A DNA stretch of 64,000 nucleotides from Calditrichota bacterium (GCA_020637395.1 JACJWA010000002.1:181036-245035), one strand, 5' to 3'; positions 31,607 through 41,202 are shown, numbered from the stretch's first letter. Notes: a model not told the origin generated them from the sequence alone. Numbers and translations are program-made.

Positions 31607-33501
31607 CAGAAGGGTGACCCCAGCAGAATGTGATAGGCCCAGGGCGGATCATTGTAGGGATTCTCACGCAGTTGATATCCGACATCAAAGCGAATGGGAC
31701 CGACCAGAGTGAGGAATCTGACGCCCGCTCCGACGGAAGGGAGCAGATCGCCGAGCCGCGCGTCGGTGGTCTTCTCCCAGACATTTCCGACATCGGAGAA
31801 GAGCGCGAGCCCGACGGGTCCCCAGATATCGCGCTGGAGTTCAAAGGTGCCGAAGAGGGAATAGTCACCGCCGAGGATCACCGTGTTGTCATCGGGTGCA
31901 CGCGGTCCGATGCGATCCCGTCCCCAGCCGCGCACATTGGCGACGCCGCCGAGACGGAAGCGCTCTTGTACGGGAGTTTCGGAAGAATTGTGGAGCGGTC
32001 CCATGAACCCGGTCTCGGCGCGCAGAGCGGCGACGGTGAATTGGTCCAAGGGAATGAGCACTCGTCCGCTCAGAATGGTTCTCCACCAGCGATTGTCTAT
32101 GTTCCAGAGCAGACCGGATTCGGCGAAGGACGCGCTGAGGATGTGTCCTTTGCGCGGCACGAGCGGATTGTCGCGGGTGTCCCAGCCGAGATCGAGGGCT
32201 TCAATGGAAATGGTGCTGATGCGATTGCTTCCGCCGACGGTGTCCACGAGGACATTTTGGCGACCGAACTCATTGGAGATGGAGGCCGTGACGCGGGGCA
32301 GGGGCGACGCCGAGAGTCTTGTGGTCGCGGACGACGTGCGGACGATGGTTCCGTCTTTGTATTCGTATTCCCAGAGCGGTTTGAGCGTGATGTCGGTGGA
32401 ATTGTAGGGCGTGTGCGGCCAGAAGAGCGAGAAGCCGACACGGCGATCAATGCGATCAATGTCATTGAAGAGTCCGGACGAGCCGCGCCGGGCGAGAATG
32501 TCCGCGGCTCCGGTTTCCAGAGTGAAGCGGCGAGCGCGCCCGAAGAAATTGAGATCGGTGAGCTGTCCGGAGAGGTGCGCGCCTTCTTCGGCATCGAGTC
32601 CCGCACCGAGTCGCACGAAGTAGCGATTGCCTTCTTCGGTGCGGATCAGCACATTGAGCGTATCGCCGGGCTGTTCGAGGTCCACATCCGTGCGGACCAT
32701 GCGGAAAGCTTCCAAGCGCAGGAGATTCTTGCGGGTTTCTTCGAGCGCTCTTGGCGTGTAGGGATCGAGGGGTTCGTAGGCCAGTTCGCGGCGGGCGGAA
32801 GCTTCCTCGATTTGCTTAAGTCCGGTGATGCGGGTTTGTCCGAAGCGGCAATAGTTCCCGGCATTGATGTTGAAGACGACGTCGGCAGAGTCGAGCGATA
32901 CGTTTAGAGTGTCGAAGGTGACTTTGGCGCGCGCGTGGCCGTTCAGCTGAAGTTTGGAGACGAGGGTATCGGCAGAGGCGGCGAGCTCGGTTTGGGCGAG
33001 TCGTTTTCCGCTGCGGACGGGCAGGGCCCGAGCCCAGCGCGCGGAGTCGAGCGTTGCGTGCGAGCCGTTCGTCTGCTTGAAGCTCCAGGATCTGAGCAGC
33101 AGCGGATCGCCTTCTTGAATTTCGACGATGAGTCTGAGTTCTTCGGACTTTTCATTGGGCAGGACACGTCCGCGGACGATGGCGTTGGGAAAGCCTTCAC
33201 GATGGTAGAAATTTTGGACGCGCAGGATGTCTGCGGCGAAGTCTTCAGCGTAGAAGATGGTTCGGCTGCCGAGGGGGAGATAGCGTCTGAGCCAGGTGGG
33301 TTTTTCGGTGGCCATGACTTCGAGCAGATCGGACCTGGCGAAGCTGTGAATTCCGGGGAATTCGACGACGCGAATGAGCCATCCGGAGTGTCTTTGCCAG
33401 CTTTCGAATTCTTCCAGCGTGAAATCAGCGCGCGCGGAGATTTGCGGGCCAAACAGGGTCAGCAGGAGGAGGCAGAGTGCTATACGCTTCGGTGCAAGCA
33501 T
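31606..33501 (-). CDS. BamA/TamA-like Omp85 outer membrane protein
   Basis: About 631 aa from the ATG at 33501, which opens a signal peptide (MLAPKRIALCLLLLTLFG). About three POTRA-like domains follow (VVEFPGIHSFARSDLLEVM ... FAADILRVQNFYHREGFPNAIV; FGQTRITGLKQIEEASARRELAYEPLDPYTPRALEETRKNL). The C-terminal 16-strand barrel contains GGVANVRGWGRDRIGP (the VRGW/VRGY signature of Omp85), GDYSLFGTFELQRDIWGPVGLALFSDVGNVW and a final RFDVGYQLREN. It forms the outer-membrane half of a TamA-TamB-type machine with the downstream gene. It is shorter than BamA, so TamA-like is favoured, but the split cannot be settled by eye. Confidence 0.88.
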   Translation of the reverse strand: MLAPKRIALCLLLLTLFGPQISARADFTLEEFESWQRHSGWLIRVVEFPGIHSFARSDLLEVMATEKPTWLRRYLPLGSRTIFYAEDFAADILRVQNFYHREGFPNAIVRGRVLPNEKSEELRLIVEIQEGDPLLLRSWSFKQTNGSHATLDSARWARALPVRSGKRLAQTELAASADTLVSKLQLNGHARAKVTFDTLNVSLDSADVVFNINAGNYCRFGQTRITGLKQIEEASARRELAYEPLDPYTPRALEETRKNLLRLEAFRMVRTDVDLEQPGDTLNVLIRTEEGNRYFVRLGAGLDAEEGAHLSGQLTDLNFFGRARRFTLETGAADILARRGSSGLFNDIDRIDRRVGFSLFWPHTPYNSTDITLKPLWEYEYKDGTIVRTSSATTRLSASPLPRVTASISNEFGRQNVLVDTVGGSNRISTISIEALDLGWDTRDNPLVPRKGHILSASFAESGLLWNIDNRWWRTILSGRVLIPLDQFTVAALRAETGFMGPLHNSSETPVQERFRLGGVANVRGWGRDRIGPRAPDDNTVILGGDYSLFGTFELQRDIWGPVGLALFSDVGNVWEKTTDARLGDLLPSVGAGVRFLTLVGPIRFDVGYQLRENPYNDPPWAYHILLGSPF

Positions 33502-33551
33502 AGTTTGCCGTAATAAGGGGAAAAGAGCCCGGAAAATCAAGGTGATAGAGA

Positions 33552-33582
33552 CGAAACAACCCGCACGAAGCGGGTTGTTTCG
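33552..33582 (-). terminator. Intrinsic terminator of the coiled-coil/partner operon
   Basis: 13-bp perfect stem CGAAACAACCCGC/GCGGGTTGTTTCG with an ACGAA loop, 20 nt beyond the stop codon at 33603 on the minus strand. Confidence 0.75.
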
Positions 33583-33602
33583 GAAGAAAGCGAGAGGGAG
33601 AA

Positions 33603-35156
33603 TCAGACTGCGGGGGCGTAGCGTCGGAACCAGCGGCGCTTGGCCCATCCGGCGAGGACTGCGGCAGTACGCTTGGGCGGTTCGACTTGCGCGCCTTGTT
33701 TGTTGCCTTCCAGCATGGCGGTCAGATGGTCAATTCCGGTCAATCCGGCGCGCAGCATTTCGATATCCGGGAGGCCCTGATTGACCTGTGCGGCGGTCAG
33801 CTGGACGCGAACCCGCTGCTCAACGGTATGCAGGACGCGGTCACTCCAGAGGACGAAGTCCTGATCAATGAGACTCAGGGCGACTTTGTTGGCGCGCAGA
33901 ATCTGAGATTTGCGTTGCCCGGTGATTTCGTCTTTTTTCCCAATCAAAGATCCCACGAGTCCCGAGCGCTCACCACCGCCGGCGGAGAAGACCTGTTTGT
34001 TGTTCAGCTCTTCCTCGATGGTACCACCGAGGGAGGTGGGAACCCATCTGACTTCGATTTCCTTGAGCGAAATCGAGCGCAATTCGATGCGCGTGGCCAG
34101 TGCGCTGAGGCCTTGCACAAACTCCGCCATTTTGTCGGTCATGGCTTCGTTGAGTTTTTTCCAGAGCGTGTTCAAGCTCAGAGCCTGCACATAGGTTGCG
34201 GCCTGCGGCCCGGGCTGACGGGGATCGAGCAACGCGGCGAAAGCGGGACCGGATTCTTTCTTGGTGAAGTAGTCTTCGACGATGTTGCGAATCGTGTTGC
34301 TCCAGTTGCGGCGATATTCACTGAGCATTTGCCGGGTGGTTTGGAGCTTGATATTTTGACGATCAATGTCGAGTGCGTATTGCTGTCTCCGGGCATCGAG
34401 CTCGTCCACGAGTCTGGGCAAGATGAATTTCCACGTAGCGGCGAGCACGGCCTGCTGATCGGCGTAGGTGTGTTCGCGCATCGCGCAGAGTTCGGAGAGC
34501 AATCTGGGGCGCACGTCGTCGCGGACGATTTCGGTGCCGGTGAATTGCCGGGCGATGACTCCGGGACGGGCGAACCATGGGGCGAACGCGGGGTTTACGT
34601 CGTCGCCGATATTGACAATGACGTGTGCCGAGAGCATGGCTTCCATGACCGCGGGCCAGGCCGCGAGCAGTGCGAGGGCTTCGGGATCCGTGAGCCATGC
34701 GAAGCGCCAGACGAATTGCGAGGGAACTTCACGCTTTAGGACGGTGACGCGATCCGGTGGAAGCGGCGCACTGAGAAAAGTTTGGAGTGCGTTGTCGGAA
34801 AGCTCGCGCTCTGAATCTCCGGGTTGGACGAACGTGCGCTCGGAAGTTCCGGATTCAATCCACCAGATCATGGGTGTATCGGGAACCGCAGGCAGTCGCG
34901 CTTCGAGTCCGAAGCAGCGTGCGAGGTCGTGCGCGAGGTTGGCATCTCCGCCGATCAGAGTCACAGCCGGGGGAAGATCATTGACGCGGCTATAGGTTTC
35001 GAGGACGGGAAGTCTGAGTCCGGTTTCGCGGCAGAGTGTGAGCATTTCGAGCAGATGCGGCGCGGCGACACGACCGGAGTCCTGCCCGGCCTGATGGAGC
35101 AGATCGGACAGAAACGCGAGCGCAGCGGAGGCCGAGTTTTCGAATCGGTTGGACAT
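33603..35156 (-). CDS. Unrecognised protein, possible degenerate dynamin-like GTPase
   Basis: 517 aa, no signal peptide. Residues 62-88 (PAVTLIGGDANLAHDLARCFGLEA) resemble the first strand and P-loop of a P-loop GTPase, but the GxxxxGKS lysine is absent (GGDANLAHDL). A strand-like TPMIWWIESG and a segment LSAHVIVNIGDDVNP sit where switch and G4 elements would be. After about residue 200 it is helical (ADQQAVLAATWKFILPRLVDELDARRQQ; SEYRRNWSNTIRNIVEDYF) with coiled-coil character, as in dynamin-like stalks. The C terminus is basic (GWAKRRWFRRYAP). It lies 12 nt after the coiled-coil gene, so the two probably work together. No family was recognised with certainty; the dynamin idea is inference. 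Confidence 0.65.
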   Translation of the reverse strand: MSNRFENSASAALAFLSDLLHQAGQDSGRVAAPHLLEMLTLCRETGLRLPVLETYSRVNDLPPAVTLIGGDANLAHDLARCFGLEARLPAVPDTPMIWWIESGTSERTFVQPGDSERELSDNALQTFLSAPLPPDRVTVLKREVPSQFVWRFAWLTDPEALALLAAWPAVMEAMLSAHVIVNIGDDVNPAFAPWFARPGVIARQFTGTEIVRDDVRPRLLSELCAMREHTYADQQAVLAATWKFILPRLVDELDARRQQYALDIDRQNIKLQTTRQMLSEYRRNWSNTIRNIVEDYFTKKESGPAFAALLDPRQPGPQAATYVQALSLNTLWKKLNEAMTDKMAEFVQGLSALATRIELRSISLKEIEVRWVPTSLGGTIEEELNNKQVFSAGGGERSGLVGSLIGKKDEITGQRKSQILRANKVALSLIDQDFVLWSDRVLHTVEQRVRVQLTAAQVNQGLPDIEMLRAGLTGIDHLTAMLEGNKQGAQVEPPKRTAAVLAGWAKRRWFRRYAPAV

Positions 35157-35168
35157 CGGAGTCTCCGC

Positions 35169-37745
35169 TTAGGGCATGAAGAACGAGAAAACCCGGTAGT
35201 GCAGAGCGAATTGGGCGGCAATTCCCAGCGCAATCAGCACGGCGAGCATTCGGACATTCTTGTGGGCGACCTTTTGTTGTTCGTCGAGCCTGCTGAAGAG
35301 CTCGGTTTTCAACGCGGCGATACGCTCGGCCTGCGTGGTTTCGATGAACTCGAACTTGGATTGCAGAAGCTGAATGACTTCACGGCGGAAGGCCGGGAGG
35401 TCGGTGCGCTGGAGTTTTTCGAGTTCGGCGAAGGTTGTGCCGAGCATCTGATTCAGCTCAGCAAGCTTGGTCTGTTCGGCTCCTTCGACGCGGCGCAATT
35501 CGGCCTTGAGGTCAATCAGAAACTTGGTGGCTTCTTCGCGGGACTCGTGAAGAGATTTTCCGGTTTGGGCAAAGGCCTTGTCGTGGTCGGCCTGCGATCT
35601 GCGGACGGCGTCGAGAACCTGTCCCTGCTTTTCGAGGGACTTATTGAGCAGCGGGAAGAATTTCTTCTGGGCCTCGTTGTCCGCTTTCAGCTCGTGGGCA
35701 ACCGTCAGGAGGTTTTCGGTGTTGCCGCTGATTCCCTGCAAGGCGAGCTGATTGCTTTGATTCATCGTTTCGATGAATTTCGAGTAGCGTTCGAGCGCCT
35801 GCGGGATGGTGCGGATTTGTTCGAGGAACTTGTCGTAGGCGCCGTCAATTACTTCTCGCAAACGCGCGGCGTTGTCGTCATAGTTCGCGCGAATGGCTTC
35901 TTTGAAGACTTCGATCTGCTCTTGTTGTTTGGAGCGGAGCGCGCTGACTTCGGTGGCGACGACTTTGACGTGCGATTCGATCGCTCGGGTGAAGCGCTCG
36001 TTTTCCTCGCGACGGGATTCGAAGTTCGATAGCTTTTCGTCAATCTGTCCGGTGACGCGGGAGACTTCGGTTGAGAGATCGCGGATGTGCGCCTCGTGTT
36101 CACGAGTTTGCTCGCGGACGATGGCATCGAAGCGGGTGAAGTCTGCGCGCAGAGCTTCGCCGAGATCGTGCAAGCGATGATCCACGTCCTGCTTCAGGAG
36201 TTCGAGTTGTCCACCGAGCTCCTGGGTGAGTTTCAGGGCGACTTCTTCGGATTTTTGAACGATTATCTCGACACGACTGTCCCAGCGGCTGCGCAGATCG
36301 GCGACTCCGGCGTCCACACGTTCGCGCGTGGTGCGTGCTTCCTGCGCCTGGAGTTCGATCAGCTTGTTGGATTGCTCATCGAGGCGCGTTAGGAAACCGC
36401 GCAGTTGGGAGAAGCGCTCATCGCCGGACTGCTGCAGGGTTGAGAGCAATTCGCCGTGGGATTTCAGTCCGTTTTGCTGAGATGACAGTTGATCGGAGAC
36501 CTGAGAGAGCTGCTGCTGAGTTTGCGCGCCGGATTGAGTGACGGCGTTGCGCAGACCTTCCGAGGTTTGGAGCTGGTCTTCGACTTGCTTGCCGACTTTG
36601 GCGAGCGACGCGGCACGCTCTTTGGCCATGCGGTCGAGCTTGAGCAGGAGTTCCTTGACGGTCTGCTGCTCGCGTTCGATGCGTTCGGTTTGCTTTTCGG
36701 TGACTTCGGCGAGATCGAGCGCGAAATCGGCGAGGCCTTTTTGGATTTCGGAGAGATCGTGCGCACCGGATTTGCGCTGCTCATCGAATTCGCGCAGGAG
36801 ACGGTTTTCGGCGCTACTGAGCGCGGTGACGAAGGAGCTGGTGTCCACGACGGCGGGCGCCTGTGACTCCGTGGAGGGAGTGACGGGTGCTTCACGTTCT
36901 GCGCGGACCAGCGCATCCATTTGATCGCGGAGTCGGGTGAGTGCGCTATCAAGTTCGGATTGCACTCGGGGCGCGACGGCACGCAGGGCGTCGTCAATCG
37001 TCTTGTCAATTTTGACAAGCCGCTCGTCGTGATCTTTGGTATTGGAAGACAGCAGGTCGCGCAACTCGGACGAATAGCGGGCGAGCTCTTCCGAAACGGT
37101 GTTTTCGGTGCGCGACAGGAGTTGCGCAACTTCTTCAGTGTTGGCAGATGCGACGACTTGCACGGGCATGGCCACGGTCGCCTCTGCGGCGCGCGGTATC
37201 CCGACGGAAACTTGCTCGACCGCGCGGGAGGAAATTTGGCTGATCTGTTCGATTTCCTGCTCGGCTTTGCGGCAGAGGGCATCGAGTTTTCCCGCGAAGC
37301 TGTTCAACTGACCTTCCACGTCGGACGCGAGTCTGCCGAGGGCGTCGCGGCTGGCGGAGTTTTGGTCAATCAGGAGCCCGGATTCGGTGCGCAGGGCCTG
37401 TTCGAGATCGCGCTGGGTGGCAAGGAGTTGTGTCAGGACTTCTTCAGCTCTCGAACGGAGTTGATCGCCTCCGTTCTTAAGCTGGGACTCAAGGTCTTTG
37501 ACCCCTTCGAGCATGCGGGTTCCGGCAGGAGCGAACACATCCCGTAGGCGATCCACGCCTCGCGCAATCTGTTGCAGGGTTTCGCCAGACTGTTGTATAT
37601 TGTCCAGACCCTCGGCGAGCTTTCCGAGCTCGCCGCGAAAGGCGGGAATAAACTGTTGTTCTGTAAGTTCTTGAGTGAAACTTTCGAGAAATTGGCGCAG
37701 CGGTTCAACGAGTTCAGTGCCCGGCGTGGGCTTGGCAGCGGACAT
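35169..37745 (-). CDS. Long membrane-anchored coiled-coil protein
   Basis: About 858 aa from the ATG at 37745 (AGGGAGA nine nt upstream). No signal peptide. Nearly the whole protein (about residues 10-820) is heptad-rich and highly charged (Glu, Gln, Lys, Arg, Ala), for example LSKVGKQVEDQLQ-type runs and the repeated RxxLxRLDEQxxK pattern. One hydrophobic segment at the C terminus (about 832-852, LAVLIALGIAAQFALHY) is followed by a short tail, giving a tail-anchored topology with the coiled coil in the cytoplasm. It is the first gene of a two-gene unit with the 517-residue protein. It resembles no named family I can recognise; an envelope-tethered scaffold or division/shape factor is plausible. 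Confidence 0.7.
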   Translation of the reverse strand: MSAAKPTPGTELVEPLRQFLESFTQELTEQQFIPAFRGELGKLAEGLDNIQQSGETLQQIARGVDRLRDVFAPAGTRMLEGVKDLESQLKNGGDQLRSRAEEVLTQLLATQRDLEQALRTESGLLIDQNSASRDALGRLASDVEGQLNSFAGKLDALCRKAEQEIEQISQISSRAVEQVSVGIPRAAEATVAMPVQVVASANTEEVAQLLSRTENTVSEELARYSSELRDLLSSNTKDHDERLVKIDKTIDDALRAVAPRVQSELDSALTRLRDQMDALVRAEREAPVTPSTESQAPAVVDTSSFVTALSSAENRLLREFDEQRKSGAHDLSEIQKGLADFALDLAEVTEKQTERIEREQQTVKELLLKLDRMAKERAASLAKVGKQVEDQLQTSEGLRNAVTQSGAQTQQQLSQVSDQLSSQQNGLKSHGELLSTLQQSGDERFSQLRGFLTRLDEQSNKLIELQAQEARTTRERVDAGVADLRSRWDSRVEIIVQKSEEVALKLTQELGGQLELLKQDVDHRLHDLGEALRADFTRFDAIVREQTREHEAHIRDLSTEVSRVTGQIDEKLSNFESRREENERFTRAIESHVKVVATEVSALRSKQQEQIEVFKEAIRANYDDNAARLREVIDGAYDKFLEQIRTIPQALERYSKFIETMNQSNQLALQGISGNTENLLTVAHELKADNEAQKKFFPLLNKSLEKQGQVLDAVRRSQADHDKAFAQTGKSLHESREEATKFLIDLKAELRRVEGAEQTKLAELNQMLGTTFAELEKLQRTDLPAFRREVIQLLQSKFEFIETTQAERIAALKTELFSRLDEQQKVAHKNVRMLAVLIALGIAAQFALHYRVFSFFMP

Positions 37746-37933
37746 GCAAAGGTCTCCCTTATTCACAAGAATCTGACAACTTTCGGGTTCTGTGCAAGAT
37801 GAGTACCAGCGGATGACGAGTCTCTGCAACATTTTGCAGGAAAAGTCTCTCTTTTGTAACAAGCCGCTCGGGGTGGCGCAATTTGGCGGGAAAACAAGCG
37901 AAAATCAGCAAATTTGGTGGGTAGCGGTCCTCT

Positions 37934-39226
37934 ATGAAAAAGCGTAAAAAGCGGATACTCTGGATAAGCATCATCCTTCTCGCTGCGGCGTGCGTGGTTG
38001 GTTGGATCATGATGAAGCAGAAGGAAGAGAAGCCCTCGGCGACGGTGACTGTGGAAACGGCGAGCATTCGATCGTTGACTGCGACGGTCTCCGCGGAAGG
38101 GACGATTGAGCCTGTGACGCAGGTGAAGATCTCGGCGGAAATTCCGGGGCGCATCACCAAGCTTTCGATCAAGGAAGGCGATGTGGTGCAAAAGGGGGAC
38201 TTTTTGGTCGAGCTTGATCCGGAGACGTATATGTCGGCGCTGGATGCGGCGCGGTCGAGTTTGAAATCTGCTCAGGCGAACAAGTTGAAAGCGGACGCGG
38301 ATTACAAGCGGATCTCGGAGCTTGTGACGCGCGGAATGGCTTCTCAGGCGGACATGGACGCGGCGTTGGCGTCGTCGCAGCTTGCGGAAGCGGATCTCGA
38401 GCGTTCGGAAGCGCAGGAGCGTCAGTCGCGGGATAATTTGAGCAAGACGCGCTTGAGTGCTCCGATGAGCGGCACGATTTCCGTATTGAACAAGGAAGTC
38501 GGCGAGCTGACCTTGGGATCGCAGTTCCAGGAGGACGTGATTCTGGTGGTGGCGGACTTGAGCAAGATGGAAGTGAAGTCGGACGTGGATGAGAATGACA
38601 TCACGTCGGTGGATTTGGGCGACACGGCGCGAGTGGAGATAGATGCGATTCCAGACACAACGTTTCGGGGGATCGTAACGGAGATTGCTCAATCGGCCAG
38701 CAATCTGACGGGTTCGGGAGATTTTGGGGCGGATGTGACGGGGACGAATTTCGCGGTGCGCGTGGTGTTGATTGATTCTGTGCCGGGAGTTCGCCCGGGA
38801 ATGTCGGCGACGGTGGATATAGAGACGGACTACCGGTATGATGTGTTGTCCGTGCCGATTCAGTCGGTGGCGGTGCGGAAGAAAGGCGACGGCGAGTCGG
38901 TGACTCAAACTCGTGACACGGAAGAGCTCTCCTCGCGGCAAATGCAGCAGCAGGTGAGCGCTGGCGTGTTGGATACGACGAAGCTTGTGAAGAAGGACGA
39001 GCTGGAGACGGGCGTGTTCCTGTTCTCGGAAGGTGAGGCACAGTGGCTTCCGGTGCGCACGGGAATTGCCGCGGACCGCTATATCGAGATCACGGAAGGG
39101 CTTCAGGAGGGGGATTCCGTGATCACCGGGCCGTACCGCTCTTTGGCGCGGGACATGAAAAATAAGGACAAGGTCGCGCTTCAGGACGAGAAGAAGGACG
39201 ACGACAAGAAGAAGGACCAGGGCTAA
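37934..39226 (+). CDS. MacA-like periplasmic adaptor (RND/ABC efflux, HlyD family)
   Basis: 430 aa with an N-terminal membrane anchor (residues 7-26). The barrel-sandwich (lipoyl-like) halves flank a helical hairpin: VSAEGTIEPVTQVKISAEIPGRITKLSIKEGDVVQKGDFLVELD is the first half, then a coiled-coil SSLKSAQANKLKADADYKRISEL ... AEADLERSEAQERQSRDNL, then LSAPMSGTISVLNKEVGE as the second half. A beta-barrel and a membrane-proximal domain follow. The C terminus is Lys/Asp-rich (KKDDDKKKDQG). It is the first gene of a four-gene exporter operon with the ATPase and two permeases, and would link the MacB-like inner-membrane part to an outer-membrane channel not found in this window. Confidence 0.92.
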   Translation: MKKRKKRILWISIILLAAACVVGWIMMKQKEEKPSATVTVETASIRSLTATVSAEGTIEPVTQVKISAEIPGRITKLSIKEGDVVQKGDFLVELDPETYMSALDAARSSLKSAQANKLKADADYKRISELVTRGMASQADMDAALASSQLAEADLERSEAQERQSRDNLSKTRLSAPMSGTISVLNKEVGELTLGSQFQEDVILVVADLSKMEVKSDVDENDITSVDLGDTARVEIDAIPDTTFRGIVTEIAQSASNLTGSGDFGADVTGTNFAVRVVLIDSVPGVRPGMSATVDIETDYRYDVLSVPIQSVAVRKKGDGESVTQTRDTEELSSRQMQQQVSAGVLDTTKLVKKDELETGVFLFSEGEAQWLPVRTGIAADRYIEITEGLQEGDSVITGPYRSLARDMKNKDKVALQDEKKDDDKKKDQG

Positions 39227-39255
39227 GCGCCCGCGGACACACACAGGAGAACGGC

Positions 39256-39963
39256 GTGAGTTCAGAGCGCAAAGCAATTATTGAGATTCAGGACCTGAGC
39301 AAGATCTACGATCTTGGAGCGATCCAAGTGGCGGCCTTGCGGGGGGTCAGTGTGAACATATTGGAAAACGACTACGTGGCGATCATGGGTCCTTCTGGGT
39401 CCGGGAAATCCACGTTGATGAATTTGATCGGTTGTTTGGACACTCCGTCGAGCGGAGAATACTATCTGGCGGGTGAGCGGGTGGCGCATTTGACGGACCG
39501 TCAACTTGCGGACATTCGCAATCGGCGGATTGGATTTGTGTTTCAGACCTTCAATCTCCTCCCTCGCGCGTCTGCGCTGCAAAACGTGGAACTCCCTCTC
39601 GTCTATGCAGGTGAATCCCCCTCGGAGCGGCGCAGGCGCGCGAAGGAGGCCTTGGAGGCCGTAGGTTTGGGCGACAGAATGAAGCATCGTCCGAATGAGA
39701 TGTCGGGCGGACAGCGTCAGCGCGTGGCGATTGCACGCGCGCTGGTGACGAATCCTTCGATCATTTTGGCGGACGAGCCGACGGGAAACTTGGATTCGAA
39801 GACGGGCGACGAGATCATGCAGCTTTTTGAGCGGATCTACGACAACGGGAACACGATTATTCTGGTGACGCATGAGGAAGACATTGCGCGTCACGCGCGG
39901 CGGATCGTGCGTCTTCGGGACGGCGTGATCGAGTCGGATCAGGTGGTGCCGCGCGCGGCTTGA
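39256..39963 (+). CDS. ABC transporter ATP-binding protein, MacB/LolD type
   Basis: 235 aa ATPase starting with GTG at 39256 (AGGAGA at 39245-39250). Walker A is G45-PSGSGKST53, the Q-loop lies in GFVFQTFNLLPRASALQNV, the signature is MSGGQRQRVAIARAL, Walker B is IILADEPTGNLDS, and the switch His lies in VTHEEDIA. The PTGNLDS and FNLLP features are characteristic of the MacB/LolD/FtsE-like subfamily powering mechanotransmission exporters. It lies 29 nt after the adaptor and 13 nt before the first permease. One ATPase serves two permease genes, so it probably works with both. Confidence 0.95.
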   Translation: MSSERKAIIEIQDLSKIYDLGAIQVAALRGVSVNILENDYVAIMGPSGSGKSTLMNLIGCLDTPSSGEYYLAGERVAHLTDRQLADIRNRRIGFVFQTFNLLPRASALQNVELPLVYAGESPSERRRRAKEALEAVGLGDRMKHRPNEMSGGQRQRVAIARALVTNPSIILADEPTGNLDSKTGDEIMQLFERIYDNGNTIILVTHEEDIARHARRIVRLRDGVIESDQVVPRAA

Positions 39964-39976
39964 AACTGAGCAAACC

Positions 39977-41200
39977 ATGCGATTTTTCACAGACCTCATT
40001 AACGGCTTGCGGATAGCTTTTGGCGCGTTGCGCGCCAACAAGCTGCGCGCGGGTTTGACGACTCTGGGCATTGTGATCGGCGTGATGACGGTGATCATGA
40101 TGGTCGTGATCGTGATGGGTCTGAACAAGGCGCTGCGCGGTCAGTTGGAGTTTTTGGGAGCAGAGACGGTCTATATCTCACGTTGGGATTGGAACAGCAA
40201 CAACTGGCGCGACATGATCAAGCGGCCCGACATGGAAGTGGAATATATTGACGTCTTGCGCGACGAGTCTCGGGAGATCGAAGCGGTGTCGCCGTTTTAT
40301 GATCAGAGTATGACGGTGTCGTACAAGGCGGCGCAGCTTTCCAATGTGAATGTGCAGGGGGTTTCGGAGGATTTCTTCATGACGAATCCGAAGGAGCTTG
40401 CGCAGGGGCGGGTGTTCACGGCGGCGGAAGTGAGCCGGAATGCGAATGTGGTGGTGGTCGGTCCGGATGTGGCAAGTCAGCTTTTTCCCGATCAGGATCC
40501 ACTGGGTCAAGAGGTGAAGATCGGCGGATGGAAGTTTGAAGTGATTGGCGTGACGACGAAGTACGGCAAGGTGTTTGGCCAGAGCTGGGACAACTTTGCG
40601 GTGATTCCGTACGGCGTGTTTGAAAAGCGGTTTGCGGGGCGGAATTTTGACGGATTGACGATCATCGCGAAGGGCAGGGACGCGAATCGCATTGAGGAAT
40701 TGAAGTGGGAGGTCATGGGGATCATGCGCCGCGTGCGGCATCTTGATCCGCGCGAGGTGAACGACTTCGGACTGAACACGCAGTCGGCGATATTGGATCA
40801 ATTCAATGCGATGACGGCGGGCGTGTATGCCGGGGGGATCATCATCGGGTTTATCTCACTGATTGTCGGCGGCATCGGAATCATGAACATCATGCTGGTG
40901 TCGGTGACGGAGCGCACGTCGGAGATTGGATTGCGCAAGGCGCTGGGGGCGAAGCGGTGGAATATTGCGTGGCAGTTCTTGATTGAGTCGGCGACGATAT
41001 GCGCGATTGGCGGAGTGGTGGGAGTGGGTCTGGCCGCGCTGGTTTCGCAGGGGATCAACAACTTTTTGCCGACGTATATGCCGCTGTGGGTGGTGCTGGT
41101 GGGTGTGATTTTTTCCGCGTTCGTGGGAATTCTGTTCGGGATCTATCCGAGCATGAAGGCGGCGCGGCTTTCCCCGATTGAAGCAATGAGATCGGAGTAG
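39977..41200 (+). CDS. MacB-like ABC transporter permease (first of two)
   Basis: 407 aa with one N-terminal membrane helix (FGALRANKLRAGLTTLGIVIGVMTVIMMVVIV). A large MacB periplasmic core domain (about residues 50-250: LGAETVYISRWDWNSNNWRDMI, VSPFYDQSMTVSYKAAQL) is followed by the FtsX-like three-helix domain: GGIIIGFISLIVGGIGIMNIMLVSVTERTSEIGLRKALGAKRWNI. This is the mechanotransmission fold that exports peptides, lipids or toxins with the MacA-like adaptor. It is 2 nt ahead of its paralog, with which it shares the GIGIMNIMLVSVTERT motif. The two may form a heterodimer. Confidence 0.94.
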   Translation: MRFFTDLINGLRIAFGALRANKLRAGLTTLGIVIGVMTVIMMVVIVMGLNKALRGQLEFLGAETVYISRWDWNSNNWRDMIKRPDMEVEYIDVLRDESREIEAVSPFYDQSMTVSYKAAQLSNVNVQGVSEDFFMTNPKELAQGRVFTAAEVSRNANVVVVGPDVASQLFPDQDPLGQEVKIGGWKFEVIGVTTKYGKVFGQSWDNFAVIPYGVFEKRFAGRNFDGLTIIAKGRDANRIEELKWEVMGIMRRVRHLDPREVNDFGLNTQSAILDQFNAMTAGVYAGGIIIGFISLIVGGIGIMNIMLVSVTERTSEIGLRKALGAKRWNIAWQFLIESATICAIGGVVGVGLAALVSQGINNFLPTYMPLWVVLVGVIFSAFVGILFGIYPSMKAARLSPIEAMRSE

Positions 41201-41202
41201 CG

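Noticed and set aside
31630..32907. 425-codon plus-strand frame inside the BamA/TamA-like gene, and similar long frames at 25794-27080 and 34824-36032
   Set aside because: All lie wholly inside well-supported minus-strand genes, lack ribosome sites and domains, and mirror the codon bias of the opposite strand.
37763..39277. 504-codon frame antisense to the MacA-like adaptor
   Set aside because: Shadow frame rich in Arg/His; the adaptor on the plus strand is unambiguous.
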